In this document: positions 17,032 to 25,756 of the stretch, one piece after another
Numbering within the stretch: position 1 is the stretch's first letter
Layout of the letters: each line of letters begins with the position of its first letter
Made by a program: the position numbers and the translations under genes
Notes under the pieces: generated by a model
What the model was told of the DNA's origin: nothing
Seen by the model: only the letters and a program-made list of their open reading frames with translations
Databases searched by the model: none
Origin: JAAEPI01 sp964352625
Lineage (GTDB): Bacteria; Bacteroidota; Bacteroidia; Cytophagales; Cyclobacteriaceae
Direction of reading: 5' to 3'
NCBI GenBank assembly: GCA_964352625.1
Contig: CAYGSD010000005.1
Coordinates: 166,148-230,147, forward strand
DNA length: 64,000 bases

Positions 17032-17721
17032 ATGATCAAGCTAACCGACATTAAAAAATCTTATTCTACTGGCAAGCAATCTCTCACCGTTCTTAAGGGC
17101 ATAGATATGCACATTAAGGAAGGAGAGTTTGTTTCTATCATGGGCTCCTCCGGTTCTGGCAAATCCACTTTGTTGAATATTTTAGGAATATTGGATTCCT
17201 ACGATAGTGGTAGTTACGAACTGGCTGGCACCCAAATCAAGAATTTGACCGAATCGAAAGCCGCATACTATCGTAATATGTTCCTTGGATTCGTCTTTCA
17301 ATCATTCAATCTGTTGAATTTCAAAAATGCAATGGAAAACGTTGCACTTCCGATGTATTATCAGAAGATGAGCCGGAAGAAGAGAAACGAATTGGCACTT
17401 GAATATCTGGATAGAGTAGGGCTTAGGGATTGGGCGCACCACCTTCCAAGTGAAATGTCTGGTGGACAGAAGCAGCGAGTAGCAATTGCGAGAGCACTCA
17501 TTTCTGATCCAAAGGTGATATTGGCCGATGAGCCAACAGGGGCACTGGATACTCAAACTTCCTATGAAGTAATGGAATTTTTCAAGGAGGTGAATGACAT
17601 GGGCAAAACCATCGTTGTGGTAACCCATGAAAATGATGTAGCCGCTAAAACTGACCGAATCATTCGATTGAAAGACGGAGTGATCCTAAGTAACAACTAC
17701 GAATTAGAAACGGCCGAATAA
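17032..17721 (+). CDS. ABC transporter ATP-binding protein (MacB/LolD type)
   Basis: A 229-residue ATPase of the FtsX-coupled ABC class. Walker A GSSGSGKST is at 38-46, the signature MSGGQKQRVAIARAL near 143-157, and Walker B VILADEPTGALD just after. It powers the two permeases that follow. Its stop shares a base with the next start (TAATG). The operon ends with a MacA-like adaptor, so it is a tripartite export or mechanotransmission system and not an importer. About 160 bases with no visible gene lie before it. Confidence 0.92.
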   Translation: MIKLTDIKKSYSTGKQSLTVLKGIDMHIKEGEFVSIMGSSGSGKSTLLNILGILDSYDSGSYELAGTQIKNLTESKAAYYRNMFLGFVFQSFNLLNFKNAMENVALPMYYQKMSRKKRNELALEYLDRVGLRDWAHHLPSEMSGGQKQRVAIARALISDPKVILADEPTGALDTQTSYEVMEFFKEVNDMGKTIVVVTHENDVAAKTDRIIRLKDGVILSNNYELETAE

Positions 17722-18968
17722 TGTTTGACATAGACAAATGGCAAGAGATTTTTCACACGATTGATAAGAATCGCGTCCGCACGGCTATCACGGCATTCAA
17801 CGTCGCGTTTGGTATTTTCATTCTTATCATTCTGGTTGGCTTTGGGACAGGTTTTCAGAATGGTGTAAAAAACCAGTTTAACGATGACGCCACGAATTCA
17901 ATCTTTATGTGGCCGGGCCAAACGAGTGTTGCTCATGCAGGGCTTCAGCCTGGGAGGAACATTCGATTTACCAATGAGGACTATGATCTGCTAAACGAGA
18001 TACCTGGATTAGATAAAATAACTGGACGGTACTATTTGAGTGGGGAGTTTACTGTCAAGTACAAAGACAATCATTCCTTTTTCACCATTCGTTCTGTTCA
18101 CCCGGATCATCAGTACATCGAAAAGACTATTATGATCGATGGTCGGTACATCAATGAAAAGGATCAAAAGGAGAAGAGAAAAATTGCGGTAGTTGGGTCT
18201 GCAGTTTTAAAGGTGCTCTTCCCTCGAACTGATCCGCTAGGTAAGTTCATTTCAGTGAATGGTATCAAATACAAAGTGGTTGGAGTTTTTCATGACGAAG
18301 GAAATGAGCGTGAGAATAAGGTGATTTACATTCCTATTTCTACGGCCCAGATCGCCTATGGAGCTGCCGGAAGGGTAAACCAATTTATTGTGACCGTGGG
18401 AGATGCCACCGTTCCGGAATCGATGATGATCGAGAATGAGATTCATACTATGCTAGCGGAAAAACACAGATTTTCTAAGAAAGATGAGGAGGCTGTGTAT
18501 ATCAGAAACGTCCTTGAGCAATACACCCAAATCATGGGAGTGTTTGAAGCAATTAAAATTGTATTAGGGATGGTAGGGTTTCTTACGCTGATCGCTGGTG
18601 TCATTGGTGTGAGTAATATTATGCTCATCGTGGTAAAAGAACGAACACGAGAAATTGGGGTAAGAAAAGCACTTGGAGCTACACCTAGATCGGTTATCAG
18701 ATTGTTTTTGCAAGAGTCCTTGTTTGTCACCCTTCTTAGCGGATACGTGGGCATGATTGCGGGAATGTTGTTTTTACAAACAGGAGCATTGACCAGCTTG
18801 ATGGAATCTGTTGATTTCCCTCTTGACTTTTTCATCGATCCGAATGTAAGTTTTGGAGGTGCTGTGGCAGCCACACTTACTCTGGCATTGGCAGGAACAA
18901 TTGCGGGTTATTTTCCTGCACGAAAAGCCGCTAGAATTCAACCAATTGAAGCACTAAGAGACGAATAA
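17721..18968 (+). CDS. MacB-like ABC permease 1
   Basis: A 415-residue permease with one N-terminal membrane helix (about 25-45), a large MacB periplasmic core domain, and three C-terminal helices of the FtsX domain. The FtsX signature ERTREIGVRKALGATPRSVI and the final PARKAARIQPIEALR are clear. Its N-terminus, MFDIDKWQEIF, is nearly repeated in the next gene, so the two permeases are paralogues and probably form a heterodimer. One base separates the genes. Confidence 0.9.
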   Translation: MFDIDKWQEIFHTIDKNRVRTAITAFNVAFGIFILIILVGFGTGFQNGVKNQFNDDATNSIFMWPGQTSVAHAGLQPGRNIRFTNEDYDLLNEIPGLDKITGRYYLSGEFTVKYKDNHSFFTIRSVHPDHQYIEKTIMIDGRYINEKDQKEKRKIAVVGSAVLKVLFPRTDPLGKFISVNGIKYKVVGVFHDEGNERENKVIYIPISTAQIAYGAAGRVNQFIVTVGDATVPESMMIENEIHTMLAEKHRFSKKDEEAVYIRNVLEQYTQIMGVFEAIKIVLGMVGFLTLIAGVIGVSNIMLIVVKERTREIGVRKALGATPRSVIRLFLQESLFVTLLSGYVGMIAGMLFLQTGALTSLMESVDFPLDFFIDPNVSFGGAVAATLTLALAGTIAGYFPARKAARIQPIEALRDE

Positions 18969-18969
18969 T

Positions 18970-20286
18970 ATGTTTGATTACGATAAATGGCAGGAGATAT
19001 TCGGAACTATCCGAAAAAATAAGCTGAGAACCTTTCTTACGCTCTTAGGAATTTTCTGTGGAATGTTTATTCTCATCCTACTTCTTGGACTTGGTAACAG
19101 TTTCAAGAATGGAGTCATGGCCGACTTCAACTTTGCCGCAAATAGTGGTTTTTTGTGGGGAAGAAGAACGACAATTTCCTACGATGGTTTTCAACCGGGA
19201 AAGCGAGTCAGCTTTGATAATTCAGACACCAAATTTCTCAGAAGTAGGGTAAGAGAAATAGAAAATCTAGCACCCCGAAATAGCTTGGGCAATGCTCTCA
19301 TTGGCTTTAAAGAAAAGGCAAGTTCATTCCAAGTGTACGGAGATTATCCTGATTACAACAAAATAGAAATTCAAGAAATAATTAGTGGCAGATATATCAA
19401 TCAAAAGGATATAGAAGATACAAGAAAGGTGGTGGTAATTGGCTCTCAGGTAAAGGATGTATTGTTCGGTGGAAAGTTACGAGAGGGTGAAGAAGCGCAA
19501 AATCTAGGAGGAGTGGGGCCAAGTAATCGTCCCAAAGAAATAAAGCAAATTGACCCAATCGGGCAGTTCATAACCATTAGAAAAGTGAACTTCAAAGTTG
19601 TGGGCGTTTTGAAACCTTCTCGCGATGGAAATAGTGACGTTGACCAGTCGGTTTTTGTGCCCTTCAGTACTTTTCAGGTTGCTTTTAACTTTGGCGATAA
19701 TGTAGGTTGGTATGCCTATTCATTAAAAGAGGGAGCAAATCTTAGCGAGATCGAGCCGAAAATTCTTGAAATGCTCCGTGCTAAAAATTCGATACATCCA
19801 TTAGATGAAGATGCTATTGGCCACTTCAATCTCCAAGAGGAATTCGAGCAAATCAATGGACTCTTTGATGGGCTTATTTACTTCGTCTGGTTTGTTGGTA
19901 TCAGCACCTTGTTTGCGGGAATTATTGGCATAAGTAATATCATGCTCATCATCGTGAAGGAGCGGACAAAGGAAATTGGAATCAGGAAAGCTCTTGGAGC
20001 TACTCCGCCCACCATCATATCACTTGTCATTCAAGAGTCTGTTTTCTTGACTTTGATTGGAGGGTATGTGGCCTTAATTGTAGGATTGCTGGCCTTGGAA
20101 GCACTCGGCCTGGTAATCGGAGGTGGAGGAGGCGGAGGAGGTTTACCCTTTGCAAAACCAGAGGTGGATCCATTGGTTCCAATAGGGGCATTGTGTATAC
20201 TCATTATTGGCGGAGCAATTGCGGGAATTTTACCTGCACAGAAGGCCGCCAAGGTTAGCCCAATTGAAGCTATTCGCGTTGATTAA
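18970..20286 (+). CDS. MacB-like ABC permease 2
   Basis: A 438-residue paralogue of the previous permease with the same layout: N-terminal helix, periplasmic core, three FtsX helices, ERTKEIGIRKALGATPPTII and a PAQKAAKVSPIEAIR end. It differs by an insert around residues 165-200 and by a run of eight glycines near residue 380 between the last two helices, coded by GGA/GGT/GGC triplets at about 20119-20143. The insert may give the pair asymmetric roles. The adaptor gene follows after 32 bases. Confidence 0.9.
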   Translation: MFDYDKWQEIFGTIRKNKLRTFLTLLGIFCGMFILILLLGLGNSFKNGVMADFNFAANSGFLWGRRTTISYDGFQPGKRVSFDNSDTKFLRSRVREIENLAPRNSLGNALIGFKEKASSFQVYGDYPDYNKIEIQEIISGRYINQKDIEDTRKVVVIGSQVKDVLFGGKLREGEEAQNLGGVGPSNRPKEIKQIDPIGQFITIRKVNFKVVGVLKPSRDGNSDVDQSVFVPFSTFQVAFNFGDNVGWYAYSLKEGANLSEIEPKILEMLRAKNSIHPLDEDAIGHFNLQEEFEQINGLFDGLIYFVWFVGISTLFAGIIGISNIMLIIVKERTKEIGIRKALGATPPTIISLVIQESVFLTLIGGYVALIVGLLALEALGLVIGGGGGGGGLPFAKPEVDPLVPIGALCILIIGGAIAGILPAQKAAKVSPIEAIRVD

Positions 20287-20318
20287 AAATTTGAACTCAA
20301 AATAAACACTACATAAAA

Positions 20319-21392
20319 ATGAAAAAAGTATTGCGCATCGTCCTAATCCTAGCGATTGTTGGAACCTTGGTCTTCCTGGGCTACTATGTATTTAGTAAAT
20401 CTGAGAATACCCAGGAAGTATTCGAAACTGATTCCACTTTCATCACGGACATTGAAAGAAAAACAGTCGCGACCGGAGCAATCAATCCTCGAAAAGAAGT
20501 GGAGATTAAGTCTCAGGTTTCTGGGGTTGTTCAGAAACTATTTGTGGAGGCTGGTGATAGAGTCGAAGCAGGACAACTCATTGCTAGGATACAGATTATC
20601 CCAGATGTTGTTTCGCTGAACAATGCTCAGGCGAGGTACAATCAAGCCATGATCAATTTCAAGAATGCCGAACAGGAGTACGAACGTCAAAACAAATTAT
20701 TCATAGAGAAAGTGATTTCTCAAGTTGATTATAATCAACAGCAGCTTACTTATAATCTTGCAAAACAAGAGTTACAAGCTGCCGAGAACAATCTAGATTT
20801 GATCAAAGAAGGATCTACGAAAAATGCAGGTACCGTGTCGAATCTTGTGAAATCCACAGTAGCAGGAATGATCCTGGATGTGCCGGTGAAAGAGGGAAAT
20901 TTCGTGATCGAGTCGAACACTTTCAATGACGGAACGACCATTGCATCTATCGCTGATATGAAGGAGATGGTTTTCGAAGGAAAAGTGGATGAAGCGGAAG
21001 TTGGAAAGCTTAAGGAGGGCATGCCTCTTGAGCTTCTTGTAGGAGCCCTGGATACAATAAAATTTGCGGCCAAGTTGGAGTACATTTCTCCTAAAGGAGT
21101 GGAGGAAGAAGGTGCAATTCAGTTTGAGGTAAGAGCAGCGGTAGAGCTCAGAAATGACAATTTCTTGAGAGCAGGCTACAGTGCCAACGCCGATATCGTT
21201 CTAGAAAGAAGAAAGGAAATCCTCGCGGTGAGGGAAAGCAATTTGATCTTTGAGGATGATAAGATATATGTGGAGCTGATGAAAGATGAACAAGTGTTTG
21301 AGAAAACCGAAATCCAAACGGGACTTTCTGACGGGGTGAACATTGAAGTATTAAGCGGACTCACAAAAGAGTCCAAGGTAAAGAAGCTATAA
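20319..21392 (+). CDS. MacA/HlyD-family periplasmic adaptor
   Basis: A 357-residue membrane-fusion protein. A membrane anchor lies at residues 5-25. The lipoyl half-motifs VEIKSQVSGVVQKLFVEAG and VEAGQLIARI flank a coiled-coil hairpin (about 95-165), followed by beta-barrel and membrane-proximal domains. It would link the MacB-like permeases to an outer-membrane channel, which is not encoded here. It is the last gene of the operon before a terminator. Confidence 0.9.
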   Translation: MKKVLRIVLILAIVGTLVFLGYYVFSKSENTQEVFETDSTFITDIERKTVATGAINPRKEVEIKSQVSGVVQKLFVEAGDRVEAGQLIARIQIIPDVVSLNNAQARYNQAMINFKNAEQEYERQNKLFIEKVISQVDYNQQQLTYNLAKQELQAAENNLDLIKEGSTKNAGTVSNLVKSTVAGMILDVPVKEGNFVIESNTFNDGTTIASIADMKEMVFEGKVDEAEVGKLKEGMPLELLVGALDTIKFAAKLEYISPKGVEEEGAIQFEVRAAVELRNDNFLRAGYSANADIVLERRKEILAVRESNLIFEDDKIYVELMKDEQVFEKTEIQTGLSDGVNIEVLSGLTKESKVKKL

Positions 21393-21415
21393 TTTTATAC
21401 TAACCAAGTACTCAG

Positions 21416-21446
21416 AGCCTGTCCCTTTTGGGATGGGCTTTTTTTA
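21416..21446. terminator. Bidirectional terminator between adaptor gene and exported-protein gene
   Basis: A 10-bp stem, AGCCTGTCCC with GGGATGGGCT (two G-T pairs), has a TTTT loop and a following run of seven T. It separates two convergent genes and overlaps the stop of the minus-strand one. Confidence 0.75.
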
Positions 21447-22157
21447 TTCGGTGTAATCCTCTGGAATCACGAGGAAATCCTCAGGTAAATAACCTGGCTG
21501 AACATTTTGCACCTCATATGTGACATCTACGGTTCCATTTCCAGTGAAACTCGGTTCCGATATTTCGGCCTTCAGAATAGCTCCTTCTGTGAACCCAAAC
21601 TGAAGCGGCAATACGGCCAAAATTTGTCTCCAATCAGTCTCAAATTTGTATTGACTTGATTCTAACTTCAGTTCCTTGGCAATCCACACATACGCCTCGG
21701 CAGTGTTTTTAATGAATCCAGAGCGGACAATTTTAAACTTCTGTGATTTGTAACCAGCGATGGTCTCAAACTCATTTAGTGGCTTTAGCTCATAAGTGAA
21801 TAGCTGAGGCATGAACGCCTTCACCTTAGGATCTGTCTTAGACAAATCCTCGATGGCGGCTTTTATTTTTTTCTTATCGGAGGCACTGCAATAGATAGCC
21901 TTATTCGACTTTTTCAAGAAGACGATCTTTCCTTGGTTCCATCCCTTTCGTTCCCTTTGTTCGAAACCCTCGTTGCTCCAAGAGACTATCAGCTCATTCG
22001 ATTGAGAATCGTTAAAAAGTTTGGCTGCCTCGGGCTCACCAGTTGCTTTGGCAGTGTACGTAATTGTTCCTTGGAAATAGTCCTGTGCTTCGCCGACACC
22101 CACTGAAAGCATGCTCAGTACTGCTAGAAACAGTTTTCTTGATTGGTGAAACTTCAT
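21444..22157 (-). CDS. Uncharacterised exported protein (DUF4412/GLPGLI-like)
   Basis: A 237-residue protein with a signal peptide (cleavage probably after GEAQ). The mature part is beta-rich with YFQGTITYTAK at the start and repeated Lys-rich segments. The pattern recalls exported DUF4412/GLPGLI proteins of Bacteroidota, whose function is unknown. The ATG at 22157 was chosen because it gives a clean signal peptide. It lies 64 bases after the metal-type ABC module on the same strand and may belong to it. Confidence 0.55.
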   Translation of the reverse strand: MKFHQSRKLFLAVLSMLSVGVGEAQDYFQGTITYTAKATGEPEAAKLFNDSQSNELIVSWSNEGFEQRERKGWNQGKIVFLKKSNKAIYCSASDKKKIKAAIEDLSKTDPKVKAFMPQLFTYELKPLNEFETIAGYKSQKFKIVRSGFIKNTAEAYVWIAKELKLESSQYKFETDWRQILAVLPLQFGFTEGAILKAEISEPSFTGNGTVDVTYEVQNVQPGYLPEDFLVIPEDYTE

Positions 22158-22221
22158 AGCTGTTGAAATTTCCTTAAAGGTCGTAAAGACAAGGAGCAAT
22201 GTAAATACCGCGAAAAGGGTA

Positions 22222-22626
22222 TTATTTCTCTAGCAATGCCTCTCCCCGGGCTTGTGCCGCTCTCATTTCTCTTGCCACCACCTCTATGGCTGACTTTTTC
22301 TCAGAGAAATATAGGATCGTTAGAGAATCTGTTTTACCTCTATATGTCAGGTCGAAATTTCGCATCCAGCCCATCATAGCATCTTCCGCTTTCTGTATTT
22401 CCTGAATCGCCAAAATTGTTTCGCGAGTCCTCAAACTTACTTTTGCAGTGTCCTTATTTATTTCTTTCTGAAGATCCCTTCTTATCTGATAAAGAGGATC
22501 CATTAATGGCATCACTTCATCGTGTACTACCATCACTTCATCCTTTAGCTTATTGAGTATAGCTTCTTTGGAATTACTGCAACTAACAATCAGCGCTAGA
22601 CCGATAACCCACCAATGCGCTTTCAT
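22222..22626 (-). CDS. Small helical lipoprotein
   Basis: A 134-residue lipoprotein with lipobox IVSC at Cys16 and a mature part that is almost fully helical, with methionine and glutamate runs such as VMVVHDEVMPLM. Homologues in this phylum are often misnamed viral A-type inclusion proteins. The His and Met residues might bind metal, but this is a guess. It is coupled to the preceding gene by an ATGA overlap and closes the ABC module. Confidence 0.6.
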   Translation of the reverse strand: MKAHWWVIGLALIVSCSNSKEAILNKLKDEVMVVHDEVMPLMDPLYQIRRDLQKEINKDTAKVSLRTRETILAIQEIQKAEDAMMGWMRNFDLTYRGKTDSLTILYFSEKKSAIEVVAREMRAAQARGEALLEK

Positions 22627-23057
22627 AATACTTCCATTTTGGCGTCCTTCAAAACATACATGAGTTGATTGTAGTCCGTATCGTTTAGGTGCAATTTGCC
22701 AGTAACGCGAACGGCCTTGGCTGTGTATTTTACGGCTTCTTGCAAGTACACTTCAGCGACAGTCTCCGGCCCACTTCCTCCACAGAAGAAACATGAAGCG
22801 ATGGGAAGGGATGAAACTATCAGCTTTTGTGGCTCGAATAAGCCGTCGAATGGAACTATGAACCCTTCGAGTACGATTGTTTGTCCTTTCAGCTTTTGAA
22901 CTTCTGGACTAAATTTTGGCACATAGATTTCTCCGTATTCGTCTTCGGTTTTGTCGTAGCTTACCTTACTGAGTTTGGCCCAATTTTCCGAAGATTTTGC
23001 TTGAGAAAAGGCCAAACTAAAAATGAAGATTCCGACTATTGAAAAAGCTGCTTTCAT
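22623..23057 (-). CDS. Exported DUF3299-like protein with CxxC
   Basis: A 144-residue exported protein with a signal peptide ending near AFSQ. The mature part has VLEGFIVPFDG, then SCFFCGGSGPE with two cysteines two residues apart, then VRVTGKLHL and NQLMYVLKDA. This resembles DUF3299-type beta proteins found beside FtsX-like transporters. The CFFC pair could bind a metal ion or form a disulfide. The permease gene lies three bases upstream; the lipoprotein gene overlaps downstream. Confidence 0.55.
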   Translation of the reverse strand: MKAAFSIVGIFIFSLAFSQAKSSENWAKLSKVSYDKTEDEYGEIYVPKFSPEVQKLKGQTIVLEGFIVPFDGLFEPQKLIVSSLPIASCFFCGGSGPETVAEVYLQEAVKYTAKAVRVTGKLHLNDTDYNQLMYVLKDAKMEVL

Positions 23058-23060
23058 ATT

Positions 23061-24290
23061 TTATCCTTTCGCCAAAGTTGAAGAAATGTCTGCTCTATAC
23101 GCCATCATCGCGGGAATTACTGCTGAGACTAACCCGACAACAAGCGCCCCAATAAAGACATTTAATTCTTCTTCCACGAAAAACAAGTCTGTGATGTTTA
23201 TGGTTTCCACGAATTCTCCTAGCAGCAGAAATCCGCCATGAGACAGCCCGAATCCCAATAGAATTCCGGCAACAGTCAAGAAAAAGCCCTCAATCAAAAC
23301 GAGCAGAAAAAGCTGTAGTCTACCTGCTCCAATGGAGCGCATGATGGCCAATTCATACTTGCGTTCTTTTAGAGAATTGATCAATGCAATGAACACACTC
23401 ACTGCGCTGATCACGATGATCACCATTCCGAGAATAGTCACTACTTCAATGCCTGTTCCAATTAAGGTAAAAAGCCGAGCCGTTTCAAACGCAGGTGAAG
23501 CAGCTTGAAAGTTGCTGTTCTTATTGACCATCTGAGGCAGGCGGATGGCCGCCATTGGCGAGGCATATTTTATAAGCAGAGCCGTGATTTCTTCATTTTC
23601 GTATTGCTCGCTATCAACCTCAAGTCCCATATGAGGAATCTGGACTAAAGAGTCAGATGAGCCAGATTCTTCCTCATGACCATGCACTTCCCAAACGCTT
23701 GGTATAGAAACCAGGATCAGTTTATCAATCACCGATCCTGTTTTTCCCAGTATCCCCACAACCTTGAAGGGGTGGTCACCATGATCTGCTCCTGTCTCTG
23801 CGAGACCATGCGTACTTTCAAACTGATCACCAATTTCCATTTCAAGAAAGTAGGCCGCATCCGCTCCCATTACAACTTCCATCGTTTGTCCTGTCCATGA
23901 GCCGGTAATAAATTCGGCATTGTAGTGTTCGAGATACTTTTCTGTAGTTCCCAAAATCCTAAAACCAGCGTATGAATCTCCGAGCGACATGGGGATGGCT
24001 TCTTTGATGAGGCGGTTGCGTGTGAGCTCAGCCGATTCTTTAAGAGAAATGTTGCCAGTTGGGTAATCAACCTGAAAAATATTAGCTAGAATCAGCTGCA
24101 TGGGGCTCCCCTTCGCACCAATCACCAGATCAATTCCGTCCGCATTCTTAGTGATTTCATTTTTAAGATGGCTACTCACCAATAAGATCAAAACGATGAT
24201 GCTAATCCCAAATCCAAAAAGCAACACACTGAGAAATGAGCTCAGAGGTTTCGCCACCACATTCTTGAAACTCAAATAGAACAAATTCAT
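23061..24290 (-). CDS. FtsX-family ABC permease with His-rich periplasmic loops
   Basis: A 409-residue permease with one N-terminal helix (about 18-40), a periplasmic core, and three C-terminal FtsX helices. SLKERKYELAIMRSIGAGR is the FtsX signature. The periplasmic domain contains ADHGDHPF and VHGHEEESG, histidine clusters unusual for MacB or LolC. The ATG at 24290 was chosen; it gives an ATGA overlap with the ATPase gene. With the CxxC protein and lipoprotein downstream, metal handling is plausible, but lipoprotein release or export is also possible. Confidence 0.78.
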   Translation of the reverse strand: MNLFYLSFKNVVAKPLSSFLSVLLFGFGISIIVLILLVSSHLKNEITKNADGIDLVIGAKGSPMQLILANIFQVDYPTGNISLKESAELTRNRLIKEAIPMSLGDSYAGFRILGTTEKYLEHYNAEFITGSWTGQTMEVVMGADAAYFLEMEIGDQFESTHGLAETGADHGDHPFKVVGILGKTGSVIDKLILVSIPSVWEVHGHEEESGSSDSLVQIPHMGLEVDSEQYENEEITALLIKYASPMAAIRLPQMVNKNSNFQAASPAFETARLFTLIGTGIEVVTILGMVIIVISAVSVFIALINSLKERKYELAIMRSIGAGRLQLFLLVLIEGFFLTVAGILLGFGLSHGGFLLLGEFVETINITDLFFVEEELNVFIGALVVGLVSAVIPAMMAYRADISSTLAKG

Positions 24291-24910
24291 AATTCTAACC
24301 TGTTTTTGAATTTGTCTTTGACCCGATGATCGTGCGTGGCGATCAAAAGGGTAGCGTTGCATCGCTGAGCTTGAGTCTGTAATAACTCGATGACCCGATC
24401 ACAGTTTTCATCGTCCAAGCTGGCAGTGGGTTCATCTGCAGCAAGTAAGGATGGTTCATGTATGACCGCTCTTGCAATGGAAACTCGCTGAGCCTGCCCC
24501 TCACTCAATTCATGGGCTTTTCGCCCTAGTAATTCCGAAATCCCAAGCGAACTGGCAACTGCATTTAGCCTAGCAGCAGTTATTTTTTTACCGATAAAAT
24601 GCCCAGGGAGACGAATGTTCTGAGCAACAGAAATTGATCGAATGAGATGTGGTTTTTGGAAAACTACCCCTATGTTTTTTCCTCGAAATTTGTCCAGTTT
24701 CGATGAAGTCATTTTAGCTAAATCAAATCCATTGAGCTCAATTATTCCCTTGGTGGGTTGCAAAAGGCCAGTCACCAAATGGAGCAAAGTAGTCTTTCCA
24801 CTTCCTGAATTTCCCAAGATCAGTGCCTGTCCGCCATCTTCTATTTCCCAGTCAGGGTAGTCGATGGTTGTGGTCGCGAATGAATGATGAAGATTTTGAA
24901 GTCGAATCAT
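24287..24910 (-). CDS. ABC transporter ATP-binding protein (LolD-like)
   Basis: A 207-residue ATPase. Walker A GNSGSGKTT, signature LSEGQAQRVSIARAV and Walker B LLAADEPTASLD are intact. The class drives FtsX-like permeases. The ATG at 24910 (MIRLQNLHHSF) fits the family N-terminus better than the upstream frame. It is the first gene of the four- or five-gene minus-strand module that ends near 21.4 kb. Confidence 0.88.
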   Translation of the reverse strand: MIRLQNLHHSFATTTIDYPDWEIEDGGQALILGNSGSGKTTLLHLVTGLLQPTKGIIELNGFDLAKMTSSKLDKFRGKNIGVVFQKPHLIRSISVAQNIRLPGHFIGKKITAARLNAVASSLGISELLGRKAHELSEGQAQRVSIARAVIHEPSLLAADEPTASLDDENCDRVIELLQTQAQRCNATLLIATHDHRVKDKFKNRLEL

Positions 24911-24962
24911 TGGGTATTGGCACAGTGCTTGCCTTACTAGGCGAAAATACAAATTTCACACG

Positions 24963-25040
24963 ATGATACTTTTTCTCTTTTCAGTTGGTTTTGTAGGAAC
25001 ACTGTTCCTTTATTACCGTCGACACCTTAGCTCTTCCTGA
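24963..25040 (+). CDS. Candidate 25-residue membrane peptide
   Basis: An ATG frame in the gap between the ABC module and the DinB-like gene encodes 25 residues: a hydrophobic stretch MILFLFSVGFVGTLFL, then YYRRH and a serine tail. This is the shape of a single-span small membrane protein with positive-inside topology. No ribosome site is evident, and the end overlaps the convergent DinB-like gene. It may be a chance frame. Confidence 0.2.
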   Translation: MILFLFSVGFVGTLFLYYRRHLSSS

Positions 25041-25557
25041 GCATTTTGTCGATTCGTTTTACTTGGATGATATGATGATTAAGGTGTGAGTTGAAAAAGC
25101 TTACACTATCCTTAAGGTTTAGCATACCTACGAATGGGTGCTTGTAGACCGCCTTATTATTCCATTTTTCAGGGTACTTTTCAATGAAGTTTTTCAACTT
25201 TTCTCTGGTTTGATTCCAGTCATTTTCTAACTCTTCCAGACTCGTGATTTCTGGCCCAGTTAATACTTTAGGCATTTTGAATTTCATTCCTAGAGCAAAA
25301 ACTACGTAAAGTACTTGAAGCAATAATCTTGGCTTCAGTTGTCTCTGGAGCATATCATCGCCAGCTTTTGATTTTTTCAGCATGTATTGAAGTGATAAGT
25401 CCTCTGACATTTGGATATGCCTCATGGCTTGAATCATACACCAACTGCCCTGTGGTTGAAGCGCAATTCTATCGCTGGGTTGAGATCGTAAATATTGGAG
25501 AATTTGCTCCTTTGTCTTTTCCAGTTTATCAAAGTCTCTTCGTATCAAATCATTCAT
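25027..25557 (-). CDS. DinB-like four-helix protein
   Basis: A 176-residue cytoplasmic protein of the DinB/YfiT-like four-helix fold. The C-terminal FFNSHLNHHIIQVKRI carries the last metal-ligand histidine and helix of the family, and MRHIQMSEDLSLQ holds the earlier histidine. Members are putative metal-dependent transferases, often thiol S-transferases; the substrate here is unknown. It is a single-gene unit. Confidence 0.75.
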   Translation of the reverse strand: MNDLIRRDFDKLEKTKEQILQYLRSQPSDRIALQPQGSWCMIQAMRHIQMSEDLSLQYMLKKSKAGDDMLQRQLKPRLLLQVLYVVFALGMKFKMPKVLTGPEITSLEELENDWNQTREKLKNFIEKYPEKWNNKAVYKHPFVGMLNLKDSVSFFNSHLNHHIIQVKRIDKMLRKS

Positions 25558-25716
25558 ATTGATGGGGGGCTAGCGCATTACTTTTGCTGAAAAGTATAGA
25601 AAAAGTTATATTCGATGCGGATAATTTGAATCCAATATAGGCCACCGCACAAAAACCATTGTTCCTTCTGGAACAGGGTTAGTTTCAAAGAGACTAATCC
25701 AACCGAATTTTAGATT

Positions 25717-25724
25717 TAGTTTTG
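25717..25724 (+). promoter_or_regulatory. Candidate -7 element for the antiporter gene
   Basis: TAGTTTTG on the plus strand matches TAnnTTTG, 33 bases before the antiporter start codon. No clear -33 box is seen. Two short inverted repeats (GTTCC/GGAAC and GGTTAGT/ACTAATCC) lie about 25-60 bases upstream of it. Confidence 0.4.
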
Positions 25725-25756
25725 AAGAGTAACATTAAGAAGCAAGTACCTGACGT

